A stretch of 64,000 nt of DNA, taken from contig NZ_MVHF01000029.1 of assembly GCF_002086485.1 (NCBI RefSeq), forward strand, positions 38,726-102,725. The letters run 5' to 3'. The number at the start of each line of letters is the position of its first letter. Position 1 is the first letter of the stretch. Below the pieces are notes generated by a model. That model saw only the letters and a list, made by a program, of their open reading frames with translations, made no database searches and was not told where the DNA came from. Shown in pieces: positions 35,357-42,379 of the stretch. The stretch is from Mycobacterium aquaticum. Its GTDB lineage: Bacteria > Actinomycetota > Actinomycetes > Mycobacteriales > Mycobacteriaceae. A program made the translations under genes and the position numbers.

Positions 35357-35480
35357 GGGGCCATACGGTATCGGATGAGGACACTGATCTCTACGGGATA
35401 CCGCAGCGAGACGCCATCGAAACAAGGGATTTCATCGAAATAGTTGCTTCAAACAACGAATTCCGTGCAGAATCGACGGT

Positions 35481-36005
35481 ATGACCAACCCCGATGGTCA
35501 CGAGCTGGCGCCCGCCCCCGTCCCGTTTCGTGTCAACCATTCTCGGCCGGGAGCCGCCTTCCAGCTCGATGAACTGTCAAAAGCGATCGTCGAGAAGCTG
35601 CAGCAGGACGGCCGCCGCTCCTACGCGGGGATCGGCAAGGCCGTCGGACTGTCCGAGGCCGCCGTGCGCCAGCGGGTGCAGCGGATGGTCGACGCGGGCG
35701 TCATGCAGATCGTGGCGGTGACCGATCCGATGCAACTCGGCTTCGCCCGCCAGGCGATGATCGGCATCCGCTGCACGGGCGACACCACCAAGCTCGGCGA
35801 GAAGCTGGCCGCCATGGACTCGGTCGACTACGTCGTGCTGACCGCGGGATCGTTCGACATCATCGTCGAAGTGGTCTGCGAAGACGACGACAGCCTGCTC
35901 GAGCTGCTCAACACACAGATCCGCTCATTGCCGGGAGTGATATCAACCGAAACCCTTGTCTACTTGAAACTCGTTAAACAGCAATACAATTGGGGTACAC
36001 GATGA
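35481..36005 (+). CDS. Lrp/AsnC-family regulator
   Basis: 174 residues: helix-turn-helix ELSKAIVEKLQQDGRRSYAG, then GKAVGLSEAAVRQRVQRMVD, and a RAM ligand domain (FDIIVEVVCEDDDSLLELLN). Its stop overlaps the aminotransferase start (ATGA), and it diverges from the aldehyde dehydrogenase, so it very likely regulates both, sensing an amine or amino acid. Confidence 0.92.
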   Translation: MTNPDGHELAPAPVPFRVNHSRPGAAFQLDELSKAIVEKLQQDGRRSYAGIGKAVGLSEAAVRQRVQRMVDAGVMQIVAVTDPMQLGFARQAMIGIRCTGDTTKLGEKLAAMDSVDYVVLTAGSFDIIVEVVCEDDDSLLELLNTQIRSLPGVISTETLVYLKLVKQQYNWGTR

Positions 36006-37387
36006 CAATTACCGATACCACTTCAGCAACCACGTCCGATCTCGGCGCCAAGGCCAACCGGCACCTGTGGGGCCACTTCGCCCGGCACGGCGAGGGCATC
36101 ACGCCGCCGATCATCACCCGCGGCGAGGGCGTCTACATCTTCGACGACAAGGGCAAGCGCTACATCGACGGCCTCTCCGGGCTGTTCGTCGTCCAGCTCG
36201 GCCACGGCCGCAAGGAACTTGCCGAGGCAGCGGCCAAGCAGGCCGAGACGCTGTCCTTCTTCCCGCTGTGGTCCTACGCCACGCCGCCGGCCATCGAACT
36301 GGCCGAGCGCGTCGCCGGCTACGCCCCAGGCGATCTCAACCGGGTCTTCTTCACCACCGGCGGCGGCGAGGCCGTCGAGAGCGCCTGGAAGCTGGCCAAG
36401 CAGTACTTCAAGCTGACCGGAAAACCCGGTAAGCACAAGGTGGTTTCGCGTTCGATCGCCTACCACGGCACGCCGCAGGGTGCCCTCGCGATCACCGGCA
36501 TCCCGGCGTTCAAGGCCCCGTTCGAGCCGTTGACCCCGGGTGGTTTCCGCGCACCGAACACCAACTTCTACCGCGCACCTGCCGAATTTGCCCATGACGA
36601 AAAGGCATTCGGCCGCTACTGCGCCGACCGCATCGCCGAGGCCATCGAGTTCGAGGGCCCCGACACCGTCGCCGCGGTGTTCCTCGAGCCGGTACAGAAC
36701 GCCGGCGGCTGCTTCCCGCCGCCGCCCGGATACTTCGAACGTGTCCGCGAGATCTGCGACCGCTACGACGTGCTGCTGGTCTCCGACGAGGTCATCTGCG
36801 CGTACGGGCGGATCGGTTCGATGTTCGCGTGCAACGACTTCGGCTACGTTCCAGACATCATCACCAGCGCCAAGGGCCTGACGTCGGGCTACTCGCCGCT
36901 GGGCGCGATGGTCGCCAGCGACCGGCTGTTCGAGCCGTTCGACGACGGCAAGACGGTCTTCGGTCACGGCTATACCTTTGGCGGACACCCGGTTTCGTCG
37001 GCTGTCGCGCTGGCCAACCTCGACATCTTCGAACGCGAGAAGATCAACGATCACGTCAAGGAGCTGGCACCGGCGTTCCGGGCCACCCTGGAGAAGCTCT
37101 ACGATCTGCCGATCGTCGGCGATGTGCGCGGTGAAGGGTTCTTCTACGGCATCGAATTGGTCAAGGACAAGGCCACCAAGGAGACGTTCAACGACGAAGA
37201 GTCGGAGCGGCTGCTGCGCGGCTTCCTGACCCCGGCGCTGTGGGACGCCGGACTGTACTGCCGCGCCGACGACCGTGGCGACCCAGTGATCCAGCTGGCC
37301 CCGCCGCTGATCAGCGGACAGGCCGAGTTCGACGCGATCTACGAGATCCTGCATCGGGTGCTCAGCGAGGCGGGCAACCTGCTGTAG
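36002..37387 (+). CDS. class III PLP aminotransferase (Rv3329-like, putrescine/omega-amino type)
   Basis: 461 residues from ATG 36002. The PLP Lys is Lys291 in TSAKGLTSGYSPLG; DEVICAYGRIG holds the PLP-ring Asp. N-terminal HLWGHFARHG and GLFVVQLGHGR are usual in SpuC-type putrescine/beta-alanine:pyruvate transaminases. Orthologous in position to Rv3329, between sigJ and dacB1. The product aldehyde would feed the divergent dehydrogenase. Ends with a strong hairpin at 37404. Confidence 0.9.
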   Translation: MTITDTTSATTSDLGAKANRHLWGHFARHGEGITPPIITRGEGVYIFDDKGKRYIDGLSGLFVVQLGHGRKELAEAAAKQAETLSFFPLWSYATPPAIELAERVAGYAPGDLNRVFFTTGGGEAVESAWKLAKQYFKLTGKPGKHKVVSRSIAYHGTPQGALAITGIPAFKAPFEPLTPGGFRAPNTNFYRAPAEFAHDEKAFGRYCADRIAEAIEFEGPDTVAAVFLEPVQNAGGCFPPPPGYFERVREICDRYDVLLVSDEVICAYGRIGSMFACNDFGYVPDIITSAKGLTSGYSPLGAMVASDRLFEPFDDGKTVFGHGYTFGGHPVSSAVALANLDIFEREKINDHVKELAPAFRATLEKLYDLPIVGDVRGEGFFYGIELVKDKATKETFNDEESERLLRGFLTPALWDAGLYCRADDRGDPVIQLAPPLISGQAEFDAIYEILHRVLSEAGNLL

Positions 37388-37403
37388 CGGTTCGACGACG
37401 CAG

Positions 37404-37431
37404 ACGGCCGGGCGGGAAACCGCCCGGCCGT
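37404..37431. terminator. rho-independent-type terminator after aminotransferase gene
   Basis: A perfect 12-base GC-rich stem (ACGGCCGGGCGG with CCGCCCGGCCGT) closed by a GAAA loop and followed by TTGTCGTT, 17 bases after the aminotransferase stop. One of the clearest terminator structures in the window. Confidence 0.85.
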
Positions 37432-37449
37432 TTGTCGTTCACGGAAGCC

Positions 37450-37512
37450 GTGCGCGGCGTCATTTCGCTCCTCGCGTGCGCGGCGTCGTTTCGCTCCTCG
37501 CGTGCGCGGCGT
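37450..37512. repeat. 26-base tandem repeat, two full copies plus 11 bases
   Basis: The unit begins GTGCGCGGCGT and ends TCGCTCCTCGC. Copies are 37450-37475 and 37476-37501 with one base different, and an 11-base partial copy follows. It lies directly before the SMP-30 gene and would be read as codons if an upstream start were used; this is why the later GTG 37524 was chosen. Confidence 0.8.
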
Positions 37513-37523
37513 ACCGTCAGCGT

Positions 37524-38510
37524 GTGCCGCGCAAGCCACCGATCGATCCTGTCCGCTGGACCCCGCCACCGGTCGGAGAGTTGCCCGACTTCGCGGCGGC
37601 CGAGCTGACGGTCGTGCCGATGCCAGGTGACGGGCCGGAGGACGTCGTTGTCGACGCCACCGGACAACTGTGGACCGGGCTGGTCGACGGGCGCATTGTG
37701 CGCGTGACTCCCGACGGGGCCGCGACGGTGGTGGCCGACACCGGCGGGCGTCCACTCGGCATGCACGTGGCGCGCGACGGCCGAGTGTTGATCTGCGACA
37801 GCCACCGCGGCCTGCTGGCGTTGGACCCGACGACGGGCACGTTGTCGACATTGATCGATTCGATCGAGGGGCGTCCGCTGATGTTCTGCTCGAACGTCAC
37901 CGAAACCTCGGACGGCACAATCTATTTCACGGAGTCCACCAGCCGGTTCCACTTCGAGTACTACCAGGGCGCGATCCTCGAGGCCCGCGGCAGCGGCAGC
38001 CTGTTCCGGCTGGATCCGGACGGCACCGTCACCACGCTGGTCCAGGGACTCTACTTCGCCAACGGGGTGACCCCCACCGCCGACGAATCGGCGTTGGTGT
38101 TCGCCGAAACCCAGGGTCGCCGGTTGTCCAAGTACTGGCTGAGCGGGCCGGCGGCCGGGACCGTGACACCGCTTGCCGAGCATCTGCCCGGCATGCCCGA
38201 CAACATCTCCACCGCGCCCGACGGCCGGATCTGGGTCGCGCTGGTCAGTTCCATCATTCCCGCGGCCGAGCGGCTGGCCCCGCTGCCGCCGGTGCTGCGC
38301 AAAGTGGTGTGGCGGCTGCCCAATGCCCTGCTGCCGAAGATCAAGCCCGAGGTGTGGGTGGTGGCCTTCGACGCCGAAACCGGTGCGGCCGTCACAGGCA
38401 TCCGAACTCAGAACCCAGCTTTCGGGGCGGTCACCGGCGTCGTCGAGACGGGCGGAAAACTGTGGATGTCGACGATCGAGTTTCCTGCTCTGGCTAATAC
38501 CCAGCTTTAA
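37524..38510 (+). CDS. SMP-30/strictosidine synthase-like beta-propeller protein
   Basis: 328 residues from GTG 37524 (VPRKPPIDPVRW). Six-bladed propeller features: GPEDVVVDATGQLWTGLVDG, GRPLGMHVARDGRVLICDSH, SNVTETSDGTIYFTESTSRF, YFANGVTPTADESALVFAET and MPDNISTAPDGRIWVALVSS. The TSRFHFEYYQ stretch is typical of the strictosidine synthase-like and adipocyte-membrane-protein group, likely lactonases or esterases. No signal peptide with this start. Natural substrate unknown. Confidence 0.85.
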   Translation: MPRKPPIDPVRWTPPPVGELPDFAAAELTVVPMPGDGPEDVVVDATGQLWTGLVDGRIVRVTPDGAATVVADTGGRPLGMHVARDGRVLICDSHRGLLALDPTTGTLSTLIDSIEGRPLMFCSNVTETSDGTIYFTESTSRFHFEYYQGAILEARGSGSLFRLDPDGTVTTLVQGLYFANGVTPTADESALVFAETQGRRLSKYWLSGPAAGTVTPLAEHLPGMPDNISTAPDGRIWVALVSSIIPAAERLAPLPPVLRKVVWRLPNALLPKIKPEVWVVAFDAETGAAVTGIRTQNPAFGAVTGVVETGGKLWMSTIEFPALANTQL

Positions 38511-38578
38511 CACGAGTCACATACGTCACAGCGTGGCTCCCCGGAATCGGCGCCCGGATCGCCTAACCTTCGGACACG

Positions 38579-39835
38579 ATGGCGACCTTGCGGAGTATCT
38601 CGACGCGCGCGTTCATGCGCGGATCTTCCGTGCTTGCGGCGTTGACGATGCTCGCGGCACCGGCCTTGGTGATCGCGCCGACAGCGACCGCGGACCCTGT
38701 CGCGGCACCGGCCCCGGCACCGCCGCCACCGGACTGCCCGTTCAAGGTGACGACGCCGCCCGCGGTGGACTCATCGGAGGTGCCGAAGGCGGGCGACCCG
38801 CCGCTGCCGCTGCCGGTGCCGACGAAAACCATCGGGGGCGAAGCACTCTCGGGCTGCGGCATCATCACCGCGCCCGACACCCCGCCGGTGCCCAATGACA
38901 TCTCCGCCGACGCCTGGGTGGTGGCCGACCTCGACAGCGGCGACATCATCGCCGCTCGCGACCCGCACGCCCGGCACCGGCCCGCGAGCATCATCAAGGT
39001 GCTCGTCGCCACGGCCGCGCTCAACGAACTGAATCTCAACAAGCGCATCCAAGGCACCCAGGAAGATGCCAACGCCGAGGGCACCCGCGTCGGCGTCGGG
39101 CCCGGCGGCGTGTATTCCATCAACGACCTGTTGCACGGCCTGCTGATGCACTCGGGCAACGACGCCGCCCACGCCCTGGCCATGCAGCTCGGCGGCATGG
39201 ACACGGCGCTGCAGAAGATCAACGTGTTGGCGGGCAAGCTCGGTGGCCGCGACACCCGGGCGGCCACCCCGTCCGGGCTCGACGGGCCAGGCATGAGCAC
39301 CTCGGCCTACGACATCGGACTGTTTTACCGCTACGCCTGGCAGAACCCGGTGTTCGCCGACATCGTCGCCACCAAGTCCTTCGATTTCCCTGGGCGCGAC
39401 GGAAATCCGACGTATCCGATCGAGAACGACAACAAGCTGCTGGACAACTACCCCGGCGCGCTCGGCGGCAAGACCGGCTACACCGACGACGCCGGACAGA
39501 CCTTCGTCGGCGCAGCCGATCGCGACGGCCGCCGCCTGGTGGCGATCCTGATGCACGGCACCCGGCTACCGATCGCCCCGTGGGAGCAGGCAGCTCATCT
39601 TCTCGACTACGGTTTCGCCACCCCGAAGGGGACCAAGGTCGGCACCCTGGTGGATCCCGACCCGTCACTGACGAAACCCAAGCAACCCGACGCGCCGTCG
39701 GCAGCGGAGGCTGCGTCCGTCCTACCCGCGGCCGACGCGCTGCCGGTGCGCGTGGGGGTGGCGATCGTCGGGGGCATCATTGTGTTCCTGCTGATCATGG
39801 GTGCCCGGTCACTGAATCGCCGCCCGCAGCACTAG
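38579..39835 (+). CDS. dacB1: D-alanyl-D-alanine carboxypeptidase (penicillin-binding protein)
   Basis: 418 residues. Signal peptide at about 1-38 (cut after ATA), a Pro-rich lead-in, a peptidase S11 domain and a C-terminal membrane helix (about 389-408, VRVGVAIVGGIIVFLLIMGA) that anchors it outside the membrane. Active-site motifs: SIIK (Ser137, Lys140), SGN (192-194), KTG (298-300). It removes the terminal D-Ala from peptidoglycan stems. Orthologous in place to Rv3330. Confidence 0.95.
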   Translation: MATLRSISTRAFMRGSSVLAALTMLAAPALVIAPTATADPVAAPAPAPPPPDCPFKVTTPPAVDSSEVPKAGDPPLPLPVPTKTIGGEALSGCGIITAPDTPPVPNDISADAWVVADLDSGDIIAARDPHARHRPASIIKVLVATAALNELNLNKRIQGTQEDANAEGTRVGVGPGGVYSINDLLHGLLMHSGNDAAHALAMQLGGMDTALQKINVLAGKLGGRDTRAATPSGLDGPGMSTSAYDIGLFYRYAWQNPVFADIVATKSFDFPGRDGNPTYPIENDNKLLDNYPGALGGKTGYTDDAGQTFVGAADRDGRRLVAILMHGTRLPIAPWEQAAHLLDYGFATPKGTKVGTLVDPDPSLTKPKQPDAPSAAEAASVLPAADALPVRVGVAIVGGIIVFLLIMGARSLNRRPQH

Positions 39836-40677
39836 CTGTTCTGCTTGATGAAGCCGAGCGCCTGCTCGGCGACGTCGCGCCAGCCGCTGTCGATCACCAA
39901 TGAGTGTCCGCGACCCGGGATCTCGACGATCTCGGTGACATTGGGGTTCTTCTTGTTCAGCTTGTAGGACGCATTGGCGATCGCCCACGGGACTGTGTTG
40001 TCCTTTTCGCCGGAGATCACCAGCAGCGGACCGCGCTGCGGGTTCCTGGTGTTGACCTTCGTCTGCGACGCGGGGTTGAAGTTGGCGACGGCAGCCTGGA
40101 ACAGCGGGGCACCCGAACCGGCGACGGAGTACTCGTCGTAGAGCCGGTTCGACTCCTCCTCGGACACGGCGTTGCCGAAGGCGAACCGGAATTGCTTGCG
40201 GGTCAGGGCGATCGCGCGACCGTAGTTGAGCGGATTGCCGAGGACCGGGAATGCGGCCCGCAGCGCCGACACCGGCAGCGGGAGTACACCGCGGAACGGT
40301 GCCGGGTCGATGGCAACCGACACCGCGGCCAGCCCCATACCGGCGAGCTGTTGGGTGATCAGTCCGCCGAAAGAGTGCCCGATCACGATGGGCTTGCGGG
40401 CAAGAGCACGGATCACCTCCGCGTAATGCTCGGTGATGGCACCGACCGTCTTGTGAGCGAACACCGAGGGATCGCGGCGTGCGTGCGCGACCGTTGCCGG
40501 GTCGTCCGGCCAGCCGGGGGCCAGGGTGACGAAGCCCTGCTCCTCGAACAATCCGCGCCAGTTGTCCCAGCTGGTCGGCAGCAGCCAAAGGCCGTGGATG
40601 AAGACGACGGGCTGGGCTCCGGAGCTGTTCGCGCGGTCGATCTCGGCCTGTTCCCAAGGGGTGATGGTGGTGGTCAT
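39832..40677 (-). CDS. alpha/beta-fold hydrolase under TetR control
   Basis: 281 residues: HG motif QPVVFIHGLWLLP (oxyanion), nucleophile elbow IGHSFGGLITQQ, acid region SGEKDNTVPW and His in IPGRGHSLVID. Its 3' end overlaps convergent dacB1 by 4 bases. The divergent TetR gene and palindromes in between suggest repression until an ester or similar substrate appears. Confidence 0.88.
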   Translation of the reverse strand: MTTTITPWEQAEIDRANSSGAQPVVFIHGLWLLPTSWDNWRGLFEEQGFVTLAPGWPDDPATVAHARRDPSVFAHKTVGAITEHYAEVIRALARKPIVIGHSFGGLITQQLAGMGLAAVSVAIDPAPFRGVLPLPVSALRAAFPVLGNPLNYGRAIALTRKQFRFAFGNAVSEEESNRLYDEYSVAGSGAPLFQAAVANFNPASQTKVNTRNPQRGPLLVISGEKDNTVPWAIANASYKLNKKNPNVTEIVEIPGRGHSLVIDSGWRDVAEQALGFIKQNS

Positions 40678-40698
40678 GTCGGTCTCCTATCGGTAGAA

Positions 40699-40712
40699 AG
40701 AACGGTCGTTCT
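40699..40712. promoter_or_regulatory. operator-like palindrome AGAACG-GT-CGTTCT
   Basis: Six-base perfect arms with a 2-base spacer, close to the hydrolase start. It shares AGAAAGAACG with the site at 40755, so both are probably bound by the divergent TetR protein. Confidence 0.6.
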
Positions 40713-40754
40713 GCTGGGCTTTAACCAGCGGCCCGCACGATCTGTTCCCGATTG

Positions 40755-40770
40755 CAGAAAGAACGTTCTG
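40755..40770. promoter_or_regulatory. operator-like palindrome CAGAAAGAACGTTCTG
   Basis: Arms CAGAA/TTCTG surround AGAACG; the inner AGAACGTTCT is itself a perfect 10-base palindrome. It lies 24 bases before the TetR ATG and pairs with the 40699 site. Confidence 0.6.
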
Positions 40771-40793
40771 CCTACCGGGCGTACGGTCGAGGT

Positions 40794-41384
40794 ATGGACT
40801 CGTCGACCCCCGTCTCGCAGGCCCGCGAACGCCTCCTGCGCACCGCCGCGGAGCTCTTCTACCGCGAGGGCATCCACTCGGTCGGCGTAGACCGGATCCT
40901 CGCCGAAGCAGGAGTGACGCGCGCGACCATGTACCGGCACTTCGCGGGCAAGGAAGGTCTCGTCGAGGCCTACCTCGCGCTGGAGGATGCGACGATCCGC
41001 GGCTACTTCTCCGACGCCGAGACGCAGGCCGGCCCGGACGACGACATGCTCGAGCTCGTGATCGACGGGATCGCCGAAGACATCGCGCGCTACCACACCC
41101 GCGGCTGCCCCTTCATCAATGCCGCCGCCGAATATCCCGACCCCGACAGCAAGGTCCGCAAACTCATTGCGACGCATCGCAATTGGTTTCGCAGCGCACT
41201 CGAACACGCCGCGGCCGGGCGCGCCGCCCCCGCCGACGTCGCGGCATCGCTGGTCCTGCTGCGCGACGCCGCGCTCGTCGGTGGGTACCTCGACGGGATC
41301 GAGACGACGAAGCGCTCGTTCGTCCGGGCGGCACGACAGGCGGCGGGGCTCCCGGCCGAGAACTCTCCTGCCGAGCAGACGTGA
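40794..41384 (+). CDS. TetR-family regulator of the divergent hydrolase
   Basis: 196 residues from ATG 40794. Helix-turn-helix RERLLRTAAELFYREGIHSV, then ILAEAGVTRATMYRHFAGKE; the C-terminal domain contains GCPFINAAAEYPDPDS, seen in many actinobacterial TetR proteins. Its stop codon lies inside the left arm of the 41372 hairpin, so termination must be immediate. Confidence 0.9.
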   Translation: MDSSTPVSQARERLLRTAAELFYREGIHSVGVDRILAEAGVTRATMYRHFAGKEGLVEAYLALEDATIRGYFSDAETQAGPDDDMLELVIDGIAEDIARYHTRGCPFINAAAEYPDPDSKVRKLIATHRNWFRSALEHAAAGRAAPADVAASLVLLRDAALVGGYLDGIETTKRSFVRAARQAAGLPAENSPAEQT

Positions 41385-41429
41385 ACTCCCCCATTTTGGT
41401 CTGAAATTGGGGTAGTTCACGTCTGCTCG
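41372..41429. repeat. 58-base hairpin repeat, copy A (terminator-like)
   Basis: Perfect 16-base arms CGAGCAGACGTGAACT and AGTTCACGTCTGCTCG, extended inward by a CCCC/GGGG-rich stem. It contains the stop of the TetR gene at 40794. Its outer arms CGAGCAGAC/GTCTGCTCG recur in the hairpin at 43631, which has the same length. Confidence 0.85.
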
Positions 41430-41463
41430 CCCAGAGAAAAGTTGGCGAGGCTTGCGAGGTTCT

Positions 41464-41475
41464 GACCGATCGGTC
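41464..41475. promoter_or_regulatory. palindrome GACCGATCGGTC before TetR gene
   Basis: A perfect 12-base palindrome ending 12 bases before the ATG of the TetR gene at 41488. The GACC/GGTC half-site recurs in the 41482 element. Likely autoregulatory operator. Confidence 0.7.
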
Positions 41476-41481
41476 TAATCT

Positions 41482-41497
41482 CAGACCATGCGGTCTG
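41482..41497. promoter_or_regulatory. palindrome CAGACC-ATGC-GGTCTG over the TetR start codon
   Basis: Perfect 6-base arms with the start codon ATG (41488-41490) in the 4-base centre. A repressor bound here would block transcription or its early steps. Together with 41464 it indicates tight control of the TetR-AtpE-glycosyltransferase operon. Confidence 0.7.
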
Positions 41498-42114
41498 ACC
41501 GTTCGCAGACGTTCACAGAACAGGCTCGGCGCCGGCAGATCATCGACGCGGCCACCGAGGTGATCGCGGCGTCCGGTTACTCCCAGGCATCGCTCGCGCG
41601 CATCGCCGCCCACATCGGTGTCGCGAAAAGCGTTGTCCTCTACCACTTCACCACCAAGGCCGAGATAATCGAGGCGGTGTTCGTCGACATCTTCGAACGT
41701 GGCGCGGCGGTCATCGTCCCCGCCGTCAACGCAGAGACCACCGCCTCGGCCCGGCTGACGGCCTACATCCGGGCCAACATCGCATTCGTCGCCGCCAACA
41801 GGTCCACTGCCGTGGCGATGCTGGAGCTGATGGCCGGGTACCGGGACCCGGACGGGCTGCGTCTCGACCAGGCGGCGGCCAAATCGGTGCAGGACCACCC
41901 GCCGACCGGCGATCTGGCCGCCCTCGACCCGCAGGCGATCTTCGCGCAAGGCCTGCGCGACGGCGAATTCCGTGAACTGTCACCGCAGTTCATGAAGAAC
42001 ATCCTGCGCGGCGCGCTGGACAGCGCCGCCGCCGAATACGCCAGAGACCCCGATTACGACGTGGTGGGCCATGGCGAGGAACTGGTCGCGATTTTCCGAC
42101 GCGCAACCACATGA
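41488..42114 (+). CDS. TetR-family repressor of the AtpE-paralogue operon
   Basis: 208 residues. Helix-turn-helix RRRQIIDAATEVIAASGYSQ, then RIAAHIGVAKSVVLYHFTTK. The C-terminal domain (AYIRANIAFVAANRSTAVAM) resembles drug-sensing TetR proteins. It is the first gene of a three-gene transcript: 16 bases to the AtpE-like gene, which abuts the glycosyltransferase. Two palindromes, one over its own start, support autoregulation. The ligand is unknown; an ATP synthase inhibitor is the natural guess from the neighbours. Confidence 0.92.
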   Translation: MRSDRSQTFTEQARRRQIIDAATEVIAASGYSQASLARIAAHIGVAKSVVLYHFTTKAEIIEAVFVDIFERGAAVIVPAVNAETTASARLTAYIRANIAFVAANRSTAVAMLELMAGYRDPDGLRLDQAAAKSVQDHPPTGDLAALDPQAIFAQGLRDGEFRELSPQFMKNILRGALDSAAAEYARDPDYDVVGHGEELVAIFRRATT

Positions 42115-42130
42115 CGAGTGGAGGGACACC

Positions 42131-42379
42131 GTGGCAAGCGACGCACTGATGGGAAACGCACTGCTGGCGGGCGCGATCGTGCTGGCCGGCGGGGCGATCG
42201 GAGCGGGGATCGGCGATGGGCTGGCCGGCTCACAGTTCATCGCCGGGGTGGCTCGCCAGCCCGATGCTCAATCACGGTTGTTCACACCGTTTCTCATCAC
42301 CGTCGGCCTCGTCGAGGCCACGTTCTTCATCAACATCGCCTTCATGGCGCTGTTCGTCTTCGCCACGCCGGGCGGGTAG
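42131..42379 (+). CDS. F-type ATP synthase subunit c paralogue (orphan)
   Basis: 82 residues from GTG 42131 with GGAGGG upstream; two membrane helices joined by the polar loop ARQPDAQ. Compared with M. tuberculosis AtpE as I remember it, most of the chain from AGGAIGAGIGDG onward is identical, including the loop RQPxAQxRLFTPF and the ending AFMALFVFATP. The proton-carrying Glu is present as Glu62 (= Glu61). Two diarylquinoline-pocket positions differ: Thr64 for Ala63 and Phe65 for Tyr64; Asp29 (= Asp28) and Ile67 (= Ile66) are kept. No other ATP synthase gene is near. It stops at TAG 42377-42379, directly touching the glycosyltransferase ATG. Confidence 0.93.
   Translation: MASDALMGNALLAGAIVLAGGAIGAGIGDGLAGSQFIAGVARQPDAQSRLFTPFLITVGLVEATFFINIAFMALFVFATPGG

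Noticed and set aside
33851..35443. A 530-codon plus-strand frame over the aldehyde dehydrogenase
   Set aside because: The minus strand carries all aldehyde dehydrogenase catalytic motifs; this frame is its complement.
37450..37512. Tandem repeat considered as a CRISPR remnant
   Set aside because: Units are head-to-tail without spacers and no cas genes are near.
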